DNA from: Endoryza sp044226045
GTDB lineage: Bacteria > Bacteroidota > Bacteroidia > Chitinophagales > Chitinophagaceae
DNA: 64,000 nucleotides
NCBI GenBank assembly: GCA_044226045.1
Contig: JBGAHR010000019.1
Coordinates: 1 to 64,000 of the forward strand
Reading direction: 5' to 3'
In this document: positions 7,556 through 16,748 of the stretch, piece after piece
Position numbering within the stretch: position 1 is the first letter of the stretch
How the letters are laid out: each line of letters starts with the position of its first letter
Made by a program: the position numbers and the translations under genes
The notes under the pieces: generated by a model
Seen by the model: only the letters and a program-made list of their open reading frames with translations
What the model was told of the DNA's origin: nothing
Database searches by the model: none

Positions 7556-9682
7556 GTGGCTGAAAGACATATTCATATAGCACTGGTTGGAAACCCCAAT
7601 AGCGGAAAAAGCTCGCTCTTTAACGCTCTGACCGGCCTTAATCAGAAGGTCGGGAACTTCCCAGGCGTTACGGTTGATAAAAAGACCGGGAGTACCCAAA
7701 TTTCAGACAAGCTAAAAGCGACTATTCTCGATTTACCCGGTACTTATAGTTTATATCCAAGGAGGGAAGACGAATGGGTTGCCTATCGCGTGCTGATGCA
7801 ACAGGATGAGGAAGTGCCGGTTCCGGATATGGTTGTACTGGTGGCCGATGCCAGCAATCTGAAAAGAAACCTGCTATTTGTTTCGCAGATCATTGACCTG
7901 AAGATACCGGTAGTGTTGGTGCTGACCATGCTCGATATTGCCAAACAAAAGGAGCTGACCATTGATGTGCAGGAACTCGAGCGTGAATTGGGAATACCCG
8001 TCATTGCTGCCAATCCAAGAAAGAATAAAGGGATCGCACAGTTGAAAAAAATCATCGAGCAAACTGCGCGAGAATTGTATAAGGCACCGCCCAGGGATTT
8101 TATTAATAACCAGGCGCTTGCTGAAAGCGCCATTCAATCGGTAAAAGAAATAGTTCCCGGCCTTAGCGATTACAAGGCCATTCATTACCTGATCAATCAC
8201 GAGAATTTTATTCTTGACAGGACAACACAAAACAAGATTGAAGAAATTGAACAACGGTTCAATTTCAACCATACGAAAGTTCAGGCAGAAGAAATTCTGC
8301 AGCGATATCAGCGGATCGGGGCGGTGATGAAACAATCGGTTTCACAGCCTACGCTGATGGAAAAGAAGTTGTTTACGGAAAAGCTGGATGATGTGCTTCT
8401 TCACCGGCGCTGGGGGTATCTATTGTTGTTTGCTGTTCTTTTCCTTTTGTTCCAAAGTGTTTTCTGGCTGGCCGAATATCCCATGAACCTGATCGATTGG
8501 AGTTTTGCCGAACTCAGTTCCTGGCTTGGCAGCATCATGCCGTCGGGATGGTTCACCGACCTGTTTATAAATGGCATATTGGCTGGATTGAGCGGGATAT
8601 TGGTATTTATTCCGCAGATCATGATACTCTTCGGATTGATTACCATCCTGGAAGATACCGGTTATATGGCCCGGATCAGCTTCTTGAGCGACAAACTGAT
8701 GCGCAAGGTGGGCCTGAATGGAAAAAGTGTAATGCCCATGATCAGTGGATTCGCCTGCGCCGTTCCTGCCATCATGAGTGCCCGGAATATTGAGAATAAA
8801 AAGGAACGACTGCTGACGATACTCATCACTCCCCTGATGAGTTGCAGTGCGAGGCTTCCTGTTTATACTATACTTATCTCCCTGGTAATCCCTTCTCATT
8901 ATTACTTCGGTTTTCTAAGTAAGAGAGGATTAGTTATGATGGGTCTCTATTTATTAGGGTTGGTAATGGCTCTGATTGTGTCGTATGTTGGCAAATGGTT
9001 TATCAAGATACAGGAGAAAAGTTTCTTTATTCTTGAGCTGCCCATTTATCGGGCTCCTCGCTGGAAGAATGTGATTGTAACAATGGTTAGCAAAGCCCGG
9101 ATATTTGTAGTGGATGCAGGTAAGGTGATCATGGTTATTAGTTTGATCCTTTGGGCACTGAGTACCTTTGGCCCCCCCGATAGAATGGATGCAGTTAATG
9201 CCAGGTATGAGCAATTAATCAAGGAGCAACCTCAAAATACCGCTGAGCTTACGAGGCAGATGAATGCAGAACATTTGGAAAACTCATTTGCCGGAATTCT
9301 CGGAAGGGCCATCGAACCAGCTATCCGCCCCCTTGGTTTCGACTGGAAAATCGGAATCGCGTTGATTACTTCTTTCGCTGCCAGGGAAGTCTTCGTTGGA
9401 ACGATGGCTACGATTTATAGTGTGGAAGGGGGGAATGACGCCGATGAGTCGACGTTACGCCAAAAAATGGACGCGGCCACCCGACCCGACGGAAGCCGTG
9501 TGTATACATTGGCAACCGCTGTTTCTCTCATGATTTTCTATGTGCTCGCCATGCAATGCATGAGTACGCTGGCTGTGGTAAAGCGGGAGACCCGCTCCTG
9601 GAAATGGCCACTTATTCAGTTGATTTACATGACTTCTCTGGCCTATCTCTGTAGTTTCGTCGCCTACCAGCTTTTGAGCTGA
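7556..9682 (+). CDS. feoB: Ferrous iron transporter B
   Basis: An inner-membrane GTPase-permease for Fe(II). From the GTG at 7556 the protein is 708 residues and begins VAERHIHIALVGNPNSGKSS, the usual FeoB start. The frame stays open back to a TTG at 7421, but that extension is unusual and a TATTTTCG promoter-like box sits at 7542-7549, so I prefer 7556. Visible motifs are G1 GNPNSGKSS, G3 DLPGTYSL and a G4-like LTMLD, followed by the GDI-like spacer and the Gate-containing membrane region (GFACAVPAIMSARNIENKKER, SCSARLPVYTI). The second Gate and C-terminal helices are intact. No feoA or feoC is adjacent, which is less common. Confidence 0.93.
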   Translation: MAERHIHIALVGNPNSGKSSLFNALTGLNQKVGNFPGVTVDKKTGSTQISDKLKATILDLPGTYSLYPRREDEWVAYRVLMQQDEEVPVPDMVVLVADASNLKRNLLFVSQIIDLKIPVVLVLTMLDIAKQKELTIDVQELERELGIPVIAANPRKNKGIAQLKKIIEQTARELYKAPPRDFINNQALAESAIQSVKEIVPGLSDYKAIHYLINHENFILDRTTQNKIEEIEQRFNFNHTKVQAEEILQRYQRIGAVMKQSVSQPTLMEKKLFTEKLDDVLLHRRWGYLLLFAVLFLLFQSVFWLAEYPMNLIDWSFAELSSWLGSIMPSGWFTDLFINGILAGLSGILVFIPQIMILFGLITILEDTGYMARISFLSDKLMRKVGLNGKSVMPMISGFACAVPAIMSARNIENKKERLLTILITPLMSCSARLPVYTILISLVIPSHYYFGFLSKRGLVMMGLYLLGLVMALIVSYVGKWFIKIQEKSFFILELPIYRAPRWKNVIVTMVSKARIFVVDAGKVIMVISLILWALSTFGPPDRMDAVNARYEQLIKEQPQNTAELTRQMNAEHLENSFAGILGRAIEPAIRPLGFDWKIGIALITSFAAREVFVGTMATIYSVEGGNDADESTLRQKMDAATRPDGSRVYTLATAVSLMIFYVLAMQCMSTLAVVKRETRSWKWPLIQLIYMTSLAYLCSFVAYQLLS

Positions 9683-9755
9683 TCGCCCAATTTTTCGATC
9701 GTTTTCTGGCAATAGTTGGTTGAATTCATCGTTTTATGGGTATATATCCAAACCC

Positions 9756-10361
9756 ATGAAAAGAATCGCTTTCTTTTTACTGCTGGCCTGTGCCTACCTC
9801 TCCTCTAATGCTCAATCACAATGGTATTACTATGCGGAAGAATTCTACTTCGTAAAAGAAGTACCCGTTAAAGAATACCGTGGCAAGAATTTCAGATATG
9901 AAATTGCCGTAAAATCAAACCCATACGACACTCTTTCCAAGGTGCGCGTGCATGGCATCAATGTTGGAAAGGGTCGCGAGGATTTTATCGCCAGCGATTT
10001 TACGATCGAAACCAGGCAGGAACAATCATGGACAATCTATACAGTGATAGGAAAAGTAGATGAGGAGGCCTGGAAACTCTGGTTTTATACCGCGGTCAAT
10101 GGCAATGGAGAATTTTACTTCGACGATATCAGTTTTTACATAGAGACTGAACCGGGCAGATGGAAGCAACTGGTATTGCCCAATAGTTCGTTTGAATCTG
10201 ACAGCAAGAATATTTTCGATGGATTTTACGTGAGCCGAAGAAATTCTGCTACCCTGAATACCCAGGTTTCCCGTACCATTTACAAGAGCGGTAAAACTTC
10301 CTTGCAGGTTACCAGCAAAAAGCAGCAGCCGGTTTCTTTGCTTACCAATGCCAATGAATAA
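9756..10361 (+). CDS. Secreted hypothetical protein with carbohydrate-binding-like beta fold
   Basis: A 201-residue protein starting at MKRIAFFLLL; upstream in-frame codons from 9720 do not fit a signal peptide. Cleavage is predicted in SSNAQS, at about residue 20. The mature protein is beta-rich and aromatic (WYYYAEEFYFVKEVP, FYFDDISFYIETEPGRWKQL). It contains FDDISF and an SFES...GKTSLQV pattern seen in CBM4/CBM-like jelly-roll modules of Bacteroidota. That likeness is an inference from pattern. No catalytic residues are recognisable. Probably periplasmic or surface-located and transcribed alone. Confidence 0.6.
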   Translation: MKRIAFFLLLACAYLSSNAQSQWYYYAEEFYFVKEVPVKEYRGKNFRYEIAVKSNPYDTLSKVRVHGINVGKGREDFIASDFTIETRQEQSWTIYTVIGKVDEEAWKLWFYTAVNGNGEFYFDDISFYIETEPGRWKQLVLPNSSFESDSKNIFDGFYVSRRNSATLNTQVSRTIYKSGKTSLQVTSKKQQPVSLLTNANE

Positions 10362-10381
10362 TAATTAAGCTTACCTGATAA

Positions 10382-10413
10382 AAAAAGAGGACCCATTGCC
10401 GGTCCTCTTTTTG
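10382..10413. terminator. Bidirectional terminator
   Basis: A perfect 12-bp inverted repeat (AAAAAGAGGACC and its complement) with a 7-nt loop, A-run on the left and T-run on the right. It lies between the convergent genes ending at 10361 and 10449. Confidence 0.9.
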
Positions 10414-10448
10414 TTTTCGTATTCTTAATCCTTTGGGCAATGCCGATT

Positions 10449-11615
10449 TTAGTGTATCCCGTTTTGAATTCTTCGCTTGAGTTCGGGATAGATTTTTCGC
10501 ATCAGGTTGTTGAGGAGTTCTCCTTTTGATGGTCCGATACCGGCACCATTCCTGTTATTAACCAATATCCAGTCGTCCTGGCTCAAGGCCCTGCTGTCAC
10601 CTGTATACGTTGCAAAACTTTCGGAATAATTAACCTCATCTCTCACAGATCCATTGTCGATACTGGTTCTGGCCGCTAGGTCATTGATCTGGTATTCTAC
10701 CTCACCCTGAATGGCAAAATTGTTTTGCGTGATATATAACGTCGCATATACCGTTTTATATATAGGCTTACCGGTAGAATCTTTTCCACTTTCCACACTC
10801 TTTGATACCTGGCGGGAAAATTGTTGCGGTGTTGAGCGAGCCGGGTTTAATGAACGCCACCGGATGTTTATTTCCCAGTCAACCATCACTCTTTCGCGGC
10901 GTACATCGCGATCATTGAAAAAACGCGCGGGAACATTGTTCGCACTCCGACCTCCCAATTCTCTCACCAACTGGTCCTGGTAGTCCTGCGGGCGGTAACG
11001 GTAATCCGGCGCACTGTTCCAGTTTCCATTGACCCCGGTGAAGAAAATATTATCATCTTCAATGGGGTTCACGACCACATTCACAATACTGGCCTCATAG
11101 GCTTCCTTCGTTAACTTCACTACGTCTTTGTAACCCGACATAAAATAGGCTGCACGGGTAAAATTATGATAGGCCTCCAGGTAGCTTTCCCGTCTTCTGT
11201 CGTTCATCAGCCCGAGCCCCCTTGCGTAAAAATCTTCTGCCGCTTCATTTCTCAACTGATCGATTTCTTTCAGATAGCTCTTCGGCTTTACAATCGAGAA
11301 ACTTCCCGGAGTCGCTTCGAGACTGGTATAGATATGTTGTAATGCATTCAACTCATTCAAGGCCCTGTCCCACTTATTCTCATCATTGCTATTTCTATAA
11401 ACCTCTACTGCCTCCTCATGACGCTGAACAGCTTTGGGGTAGAGGATTTTCAAATCCTCCGCTGCCTTTTCGCTGGGCTTCTTTCTGTTCAATGCATTGA
11501 TGGCATCATACAGCGGGCGGTCTTCAGTGAAGTTTGCCTGAAACCTTCGTGAGGATCCGCAGGAGATCGTGATCAGTGACGGAATCAATAAAAAAAGTAA
11601 AACTCTATATTTCAT
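10449..11615 (-). CDS. Conserved hypothetical lipoprotein
   Basis: A 388-residue protein of unknown function. Residues 1-19 are a lipoprotein signal ending LITISC. The first half is helical and TPR-like (PSEKAAEDLKILYPKAVQRHEEAVEVYRN, then RESYLEAYHNFTRAAYFMSGYKDVVKLTKEAYE). The second half is beta-rich, with a strand series around VMVDWEINIRWRSLNPA and YKTVYATLYITQNNFAIQGEVEYQI. The pattern suggests an outer-membrane-associated lipoprotein, perhaps part of an envelope assembly. No enzyme motifs are visible. It is not obviously in an operon: a 104-bp gap separates it from pfkB. Confidence 0.7.
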   Translation of the reverse strand: MKYRVLLFLLIPSLITISCGSSRRFQANFTEDRPLYDAINALNRKKPSEKAAEDLKILYPKAVQRHEEAVEVYRNSNDENKWDRALNELNALQHIYTSLEATPGSFSIVKPKSYLKEIDQLRNEAAEDFYARGLGLMNDRRRESYLEAYHNFTRAAYFMSGYKDVVKLTKEAYEASIVNVVVNPIEDDNIFFTGVNGNWNSAPDYRYRPQDYQDQLVRELGGRSANNVPARFFNDRDVRRERVMVDWEINIRWRSLNPARSTPQQFSRQVSKSVESGKDSTGKPIYKTVYATLYITQNNFAIQGEVEYQINDLAARTSIDNGSVRDEVNYSESFATYTGDSRALSQDDWILVNNRNGAGIGPSKGELLNNLMRKIYPELKRRIQNGIH

Positions 11616-11719
11616 ATGGATTGTCTTTATTTATAGAACGATGATGACATCGTCCGGGCTGTTATCGTTTTCTTAAGATAGTTGTTTGGACAACTTTTAA
11701 CAAGTACCGGTTAAACTTT

Positions 11720-12646
11720 TTACCCCTGACTCATCTGCTTTAGCAGCAGTTGAACGTCTTCTTCCCTAAACAACTGAGTCCCTTCATTCATGGTGGCCGC
11801 GGATCCACAGGCTACGCCATATCTCAACGCTTCTTTCAGACTGGCATTTCTGTGCAGGGCATATACGATTCCGGCAACCATGCTATCACCGGCTCCGACT
11901 GTGCTTTTTTTCTCTACTGCCGGTGCTTCCACAAAATATTTCTCTTCTGCCGTAACCAGCCAGGCTCCTTTGGCACCCATCGAAACAACAACGATTTCTG
12001 CGTAACCATTCTCTACTACCTGACGAGCTGCATCGTCTACTTCTTCTTCTGCCAGCTGATCCCGGTTCAGCATCCGGGTCAACTCGTTCCGGTTTGGTTT
12101 GATCAGGTAAGCCCCTTTGTTTTCCATAGCCTGCAATGCATTTCCGGAGGTGTCCACAATACATTTCGCTCCTACGGACCTGGCTGTTTTGATAATAAGA
12201 CCATAAAAATGATCCGGTAATCCGGGAGGTAAACTCCCGCTGGCTATTACATATTGTGGGGCGAACGATCTTATTTCATCTATGAGTGTACGAATGGTTT
12301 TTTCTTCGACTGCTTTTCCGGGAAAGGTGAATCTGAACTGGTTATTTGTTTCTGTTTCGAGCACGATCCAGTTTTCCCTGGTTTCTACCGCGGTGTCCAC
12401 CGAACGAAAGTCGATAGCATCTTTGGAAAGAAGGTCGCGAAGCATGTTGCCATTATGCCCGCCGGCGGGAAACAGCGCAACAGATTCCATAGATAGTTTT
12501 TTCAAAGCCTTGCTCACATTGATTCCACCGCCTCCGGCCTCGTTTACCACTTCCGAGCATCTTAGTTTGCTTTCTGGTACCAGCTTGTCTACTGCAGAAC
12601 TTTTGTCGATACAAGGGTTTAGGGTAACAGTGAGAATTGAACTCAT
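11720..12646 (-). CDS. pfkB: 6-phosphofructokinase, PfkB (Pfk-2) type
   Basis: A 308-residue ribokinase-family sugar kinase. It matches E. coli Pfk-2 more than FruK: SKLRCSEVVNEAGGGGINVSKAL, ALFPAGG, SGSLPPGLP, LIKPNRNEL, and the catalytic STVGAGDSMVAG anion hole with the general-base Asp. The expected reaction is ATP-dependent phosphorylation of fructose 6-phosphate at C1; tagatose 6-phosphate or 1-phosphofructokinase activity cannot be excluded. The start overlaps the stop of the upstream DsbA-like gene by 4 bp, so the two are translationally coupled. Full length. mgsA (31.4 kb) and pckG (36.0 kb) are other glycolysis-linked genes in the window. Confidence 0.85.
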   Translation of the reverse strand: MSSILTVTLNPCIDKSSAVDKLVPESKLRCSEVVNEAGGGGINVSKALKKLSMESVALFPAGGHNGNMLRDLLSKDAIDFRSVDTAVETRENWIVLETETNNQFRFTFPGKAVEEKTIRTLIDEIRSFAPQYVIASGSLPPGLPDHFYGLIIKTARSVGAKCIVDTSGNALQAMENKGAYLIKPNRNELTRMLNRDQLAEEEVDDAARQVVENGYAEIVVVSMGAKGAWLVTAEEKYFVEAPAVEKKSTVGAGDSMVAGIVYALHRNASLKEALRYGVACGSAATMNEGTQLFREEDVQLLLKQMSQG

Positions 12647-13296
12647 GACGGGATGTTTTTTGTTTCGGCTAATACAGCTTCAATTCTTTCTTTCATTTGA
12701 TCGTAAGGAGTAAAGCCATTAGCCAATAAGTAGAATTTTGAATCGCTGACCTGCATAAATACTGCCGGAAATCCTGTTACGCGCAGCTGTTTGCAAAGAC
12801 TGAATTCATAATAAGCCTTTTCCTTATACTCTTCGCTGTGTAATTTTTGATAAAACTCTTCGGATGGTATCCGGTATCTCTCCAATAGATGACGATAGGT
12901 TTCATCATCGCATAAATCTCGACCCTCATAAAGGTGGGCATATTGCAGGTCGGCGGCAAATTCTACCTGTTTTTCCGGATAAAAATCCTTGAAAACGCAG
13001 AGCGCTATCGCCGGTTTTTCTGAAGAAGGGTACCAGTCGCTATCCTCCGCGTGAAAAAAATGCCATAGATAATCTTCTCCAAATTTGACGCCGGTTAGTT
13101 CTTCTACTCTTTTGTAGTGAGACTTTACAACATCAGCCATTGCACTCACATGCCGCGGCGGATCGGGAAGTATCATTCCTCCACTGAGAACCTCGAAATT
13201 CAGCTGTGATTTGTATTTGGAGAATATTTTTCGGATGACCGGACTGAAACCGTAGCACCAGCCGCAATAGGCATCATAACAATAGATCAATGTCAT
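12643..13296 (-). CDS. DsbA-family thioredoxin-fold protein
   Basis: A 217-residue thioredoxin-fold oxidoreductase of the DsbA/FrnE-like group, without a signal peptide and therefore probably cytosolic. The active site is CGWC in YDAYCGWCYGFSP (Cys12 to Cys15), and the cis-proline loop is RVTGFPAVF near residue 170. The helical insertion between them is typical of DsbA/HCCA-isomerase-like proteins. Such cytosolic members act as thiol oxidoreductases or isomerases; the substrate is unknown. The TGA overlaps the pfkB ATG, an unusual pairing that suggests joint expression. An exact TACCTTTG box lies 4 bp before the ATG. Confidence 0.8.
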   Translation of the reverse strand: MTLIYCYDAYCGWCYGFSPVIRKIFSKYKSQLNFEVLSGGMILPDPPRHVSAMADVVKSHYKRVEELTGVKFGEDYLWHFFHAEDSDWYPSSEKPAIALCVFKDFYPEKQVEFAADLQYAHLYEGRDLCDDETYRHLLERYRIPSEEFYQKLHSEEYKEKAYYEFSLCKQLRVTGFPAVFMQVSDSKFYLLANGFTPYDQMKERIEAVLAETKNIPS

Positions 13297-13300
13297 TGCG

Positions 13301-13308
13301 CAAAGGTA
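13301..13308 (-). promoter_or_regulatory. -7 promoter box of the DsbA-like/pfkB unit
   Basis: TACCTTTG on the minus strand, exact TAnnTTTG, ending 4 bp before the ATG. If used, the message would be leaderless or nearly so. Confidence 0.6.
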
Positions 13309-13346
13309 GAACGGAAGCCCTGATATAGGAACAGGATGCAGGGATA

Positions 13347-13380
13347 TAAAAAAACTGGCCAGTGATCAGTCACCAGCCAG
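13347..13380 (-). terminator. Terminator of the low-complexity secreted protein gene
   Basis: Imperfect hairpin (CTGGC and GTGA arms separated by a 2-nt internal loop), followed on the minus strand by a 7-8 nt U-run. It lies 35 bp downstream of the stop at 13415. Confidence 0.7.
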
Positions 13381-13414
13381 CTATTCAAAGGTTCAAAGGT
13401 TTTCACCGAAGGAA

Positions 13415-15742
13415 CTATCCTCCTCTTCGGCCAGAATGATTGCCACGGCCTTCATTACCACCCTGGCTGCGTCCTCCTCCGCCAGGAGCAGCATTTTCGC
13501 GGTGCTGGGATTGACGTCCGCCGCCACCGCCTCCGCCAAATACCCGGCCTCTGTCAGAGGATTCATTCTGTCTTACGCGGCGATCAGGTTGAACGTTGCC
13601 TCCCCGATTATTCCAGCCGCCGCCGGGCTGCCTGTTTTCCGGTTGTGGGTTGTATTGTCTTTGCGGGCGATCTGCATTCTCTCTGCCCCTGAAAATATCG
13701 GTTCTGTTTCCGTTGTTGTTCCGGTTGTCTGTATTTCCCGGGGTTCTGTTGTATTCGCGATTTCTATTATTGTTGTTATAACCTCCGTTATCATTTCCCC
13801 GGCGGTTATTGTTATCGTTTCTGAAAATATCGCGGTTACCGTTCTCGTTCCGATTATTATATCTTTCGTTGCCTCTGTAGTTTCCGTTGTTGTTGCGATT
13901 ATAGTTGTTTCTCGCATAATCGGGTCTGCGGTTATTGTCATAACGATTCACATCCCGGGTGCTGATTCCTCTTCTATTGTTGTAGATGTTTGTATTGTTG
14001 ATGATATAGTTGTTTCTAACGTAGTAATTGTTCCCCCGTCCTCCATAACCATAGCGGGGTCCGCCGTAATAGTTCCTGTAGCAGTAGTTAGGACGGTAAG
14101 CGGTGGGCCCCCACCAGCCACAACGACTGTAACCCCACCAGCCACTTCCAATTCCTATGTTCAACCAACCTACATTGATGTTGACACCGAATCCCCAGCC
14201 ATACCAACGGGAATAACGCATGTTATAACCCCAGGTGCAGGGTCTCGGAAAATAATAGTGGCGATACCAGGGACGATAATAATAACCGGTACCGAAAACC
14301 ACCGTTGGTCCGTATATAAAGGTGTTCAGATAACCCGGTGTATAGCCCATGTATACATAATCGGGATACACGTCATAGATGTACACATATTTAACATGGT
14401 AAACCGGGTAACGGGGTGGGATCAACACCACTTCGTAGGGTCTTTCCACCGATACTACCCAGGGGCCCCTGGCTGAATAAGATTCAAACCATACCCCGTT
14501 GTCAACCGCATAATACCTGTTGCGGTAGCGGATTACGGAGTAAGGACTATTGGTTGCATATTGTAGATGTGTACCGTCTATGGATTCAAACATCGGGTCT
14601 CCATCGTAAATCACATCGAGGTTCGTGTTGTTTCTGTCTACTTTTGCGGTTTGAGGAACCTGTGCATCCTGTACGGCATCTCTGGCTTCCTCTGTTCCGG
14701 CTACACTTGCCAGCACATCTGCTTTGTCTGAATTCGAAGGAATGCGGGCGAAGTCGGCAGGCAACTGATCGGCGCCTACATATTCCCATCTTCCGCTGAG
14801 TGTTTTTGATTTATACCATCTTCCCGATAAAAGAACGTAATAGGTCTGAGAATTTACATCCATGAAAATGTCATCATCGGTATTCTTTACATATAACAAA
14901 TTGGTACCCTGAACCGCTGAAAATTTTGCTTCTCCATCTGTCTGGAGCAGTTCGGCAGGCTCTGTAGATACAATGATATTTGAAATTGTATAGTCTTTTG
15001 TTTCCTGCTCTGTGTCGCTGTTTTTGTAGGCAGCGGTGATGGCGGATTCAATAGAGGTCAGATTAGCCGGTGCCTGGGCGACAAATTTATAAGGGCCGGT
15101 AGCGGCTGTAGCACTGTACCAGTGTTTTCCTCCATATAAATAGTAAAGACCGTCTTTGTTTTTGATAATAGTAAAGGGAGAATTGACGACTGTTTCCACT
15201 CCCCAATCTGCGTTTTGCTGGAGCTTGGGTGCGCCATCAATTGAAACCAGTATGGATGGCTGATTGGCATACAGCACTTTTGGAGGAGTATTGTTGATAT
15301 TCTTTGCCAGGTTTGTCTGCTGTTCCGTAACAGATAGGTTATTTTTCAATTGATCGTCGGTAAAGCTGAGATTCCAGGAAGGGATTACCCGTTCCAATGT
15401 TTCCTGGATGCCGGCAATATCATCCTGCATATTTTCTCCGGGCAATTTCACGGTGGTGATATCGACAGACTGTACCGATCTGGATGATCCTTCACCGGAA
15501 AGACTGGCGGTTAGCCATAGAACACCGAATACCGGGTCTGACTGACCTGCAGGTATCACGGAAAAAGCCGCACGAGCCTTTAGCGTATTGCCCGTGTAGG
15601 ATTCGGTTTCCCACTCATACATTTTGATAGAGGATCCGGAAGAAGTGTTAGCCGTTTTAGGCCAGGCGTTATTTGATTGGGCGGAGCTGGTCATAAAAAT
15701 GCCCTCCGCCAGGAGAAGAGATAGTGTAAAAAGAAATTTCAT
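13415..15742 (-). CDS. Large secreted protein with three GPW-ended repeats and an Asn/Arg/Gly/Tyr-rich tail
   Basis: A 775-residue protein with a signal peptide (residues 1-22, ending TSSAQ). The body holds three diverged repeats of about 65-75 residues, at roughly 155-225, 255-325 and 375-440. Each has a 'VLYANQP/IIVSTEP/VIYDGDP' start, a YY-x-x-x-x-G-x-W-[FY] core and an end of GPY, GRW or GPW. A Tyr/Trp/Gly-rich stretch (about 440-560) then leads into a 160-residue Asn/Arg-rich segment (NNRNRE, RNNYNRNNNG) and a final Gly/Arg run (GGGGGGGRQ, RGNHSGRRGG). The repeats resemble those of proteins annotated as 'carbohydrate-binding family V/XII'. The function is unknown; surface, matrix or RNA-like polymer binding is conjecture. 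Confidence 0.75.
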   Translation of the reverse strand: MKFLFTLSLLLAEGIFMTSSAQSNNAWPKTANTSSGSSIKMYEWETESYTGNTLKARAAFSVIPAGQSDPVFGVLWLTASLSGEGSSRSVQSVDITTVKLPGENMQDDIAGIQETLERVIPSWNLSFTDDQLKNNLSVTEQQTNLAKNINNTPPKVLYANQPSILVSIDGAPKLQQNADWGVETVVNSPFTIIKNKDGLYYLYGGKHWYSATAATGPYKFVAQAPANLTSIESAITAAYKNSDTEQETKDYTISNIIVSTEPAELLQTDGEAKFSAVQGTNLLYVKNTDDDIFMDVNSQTYYVLLSGRWYKSKTLSGRWEYVGADQLPADFARIPSNSDKADVLASVAGTEEARDAVQDAQVPQTAKVDRNNTNLDVIYDGDPMFESIDGTHLQYATNSPYSVIRYRNRYYAVDNGVWFESYSARGPWVVSVERPYEVVLIPPRYPVYHVKYVYIYDVYPDYVYMGYTPGYLNTFIYGPTVVFGTGYYYRPWYRHYYFPRPCTWGYNMRYSRWYGWGFGVNINVGWLNIGIGSGWWGYSRCGWWGPTAYRPNYCYRNYYGGPRYGYGGRGNNYYVRNNYIINNTNIYNNRRGISTRDVNRYDNNRRPDYARNNYNRNNNGNYRGNERYNNRNENGNRDIFRNDNNNRRGNDNGGYNNNNRNREYNRTPGNTDNRNNNGNRTDIFRGRENADRPQRQYNPQPENRQPGGGWNNRGGNVQPDRRVRQNESSDRGRVFGGGGGGGRQSQHRENAAPGGGGRSQGGNEGRGNHSGRRGG

Positions 15743-15955
15743 ATACCCTTATTTAGGTTTTATTGTAAGCGCTCTTTCACCATACTAAAGTAGGAAATCA
15801 GACTTCCCGGGTTGATTTAGGTTTGATAAAGTTTTGTCAACGAATTGTGAAGGTTTTTAGGGACTAATAGACTTGTTGATAACCTATTAACAATAAAAAT
15901 CCATTTCCATTTTTTGACAATGAAAACAAAAACTGAACGAATGATTGAAGATTGT

Positions 15956-16714
15956 TCAGCTTTTTACTTCTTCAAACTTTTCTTCGTAATCGGCACGGAT
16001 GGTCCCCATCCATCTGTCCCAGAAAAGAAAATACAGACCGTAGTTCCCTTTGAAGTACTGATGGTGCTGGTTGTGATTGACAGAAGTATTGATCCATCTG
16101 CCCAACCAGTGCCGGCTGAAATTTCGTGGATAAAGCTCCCAGCCGAGATGACCGTATATATTATAGACGATCATAAAGAGGAAAAAGAACGACAGGTGGT
16201 AAAGAGTTATCGGGATGGTATATAGAAAAATCACCACAATACCCACTTCCACGATGGCTTCGAGCGGATGAAAGGCATAGGCCGCCCAAGGCGAGGGGTT
16301 TGTGGACCGATGATGTACCAGGTGAAAGAATTTGAAAATTTTCGGGTGATGCATCAGTCGGTGTGTCCAGTAGAAATAAGTATCATGCAAGAACAGCATC
16401 AGCAGAAAGGCAAATCCAAAATAGAACCAGCCATATTGTGCCGGATCGGTGTAGTAGAGGGTGTGAACCCGAACAGCTTCATTTTTGATAAAAAATACCG
16501 GAACAAATGCGAATATGAGGATCGACAAAATGGAATAGCCAATTTCACGCAGGTAGTCTTTCCCTTTTGGAAAACGTTTCTGGATCTTCCTGCTGGCCAG
16601 TATTTTTCTTAATAGTACATAGTACAGGACAAAGAGAAGCCCGGCCAGTGCAAAATAGCGATCGGCTATATTCCGTATTATTTTATAGTAATATGACCAA
16701 TCGATCTCAGGCAT
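15956..16714 (-). CDS. Sterol desaturase / fatty acid hydroxylase superfamily membrane enzyme
   Basis: A 252-residue integral membrane di-iron oxygenase. Histidine clusters are HDTYFYWTHRLMHH, HLVHHRS and HNQHH, the three signatures of the superfamily, placed between predicted membrane helices (ALAGLLFVLYYVLL, ILSILIFAFVPVFF, FGFAFLLMLFL). Bacterial members hydroxylate or desaturate lipids, carotenoids or hopanoids; the substrate here is unknown. It begins 35 bp after the histidine kinase stop on the same strand, so it may be its operon partner. A second, different paralogue is at 45937-46755. Confidence 0.85.
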   Translation of the reverse strand: MPEIDWSYYYKIIRNIADRYFALAGLLFVLYYVLLRKILASRKIQKRFPKGKDYLREIGYSILSILIFAFVPVFFIKNEAVRVHTLYYTDPAQYGWFYFGFAFLLMLFLHDTYFYWTHRLMHHPKIFKFFHLVHHRSTNPSPWAAYAFHPLEAIVEVGIVVIFLYTIPITLYHLSFFFLFMIVYNIYGHLGWELYPRNFSRHWLGRWINTSVNHNQHHQYFKGNYGLYFLFWDRWMGTIRADYEEKFEEVKS

Positions 16715-16748
16715 TGAAAAAGCGGTGTAAGGCGAAAATGGAGATAGA

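Noticed and set aside
13436..14476. 346-codon open frame on the plus strand, opposite the low-complexity secreted protein gene
   Set aside because: It is the mirror of a GC-biased Asn/Arg/Gly-rich coding strand; its Ile/Val/Ser-rich translation has no domain, signal or start context.
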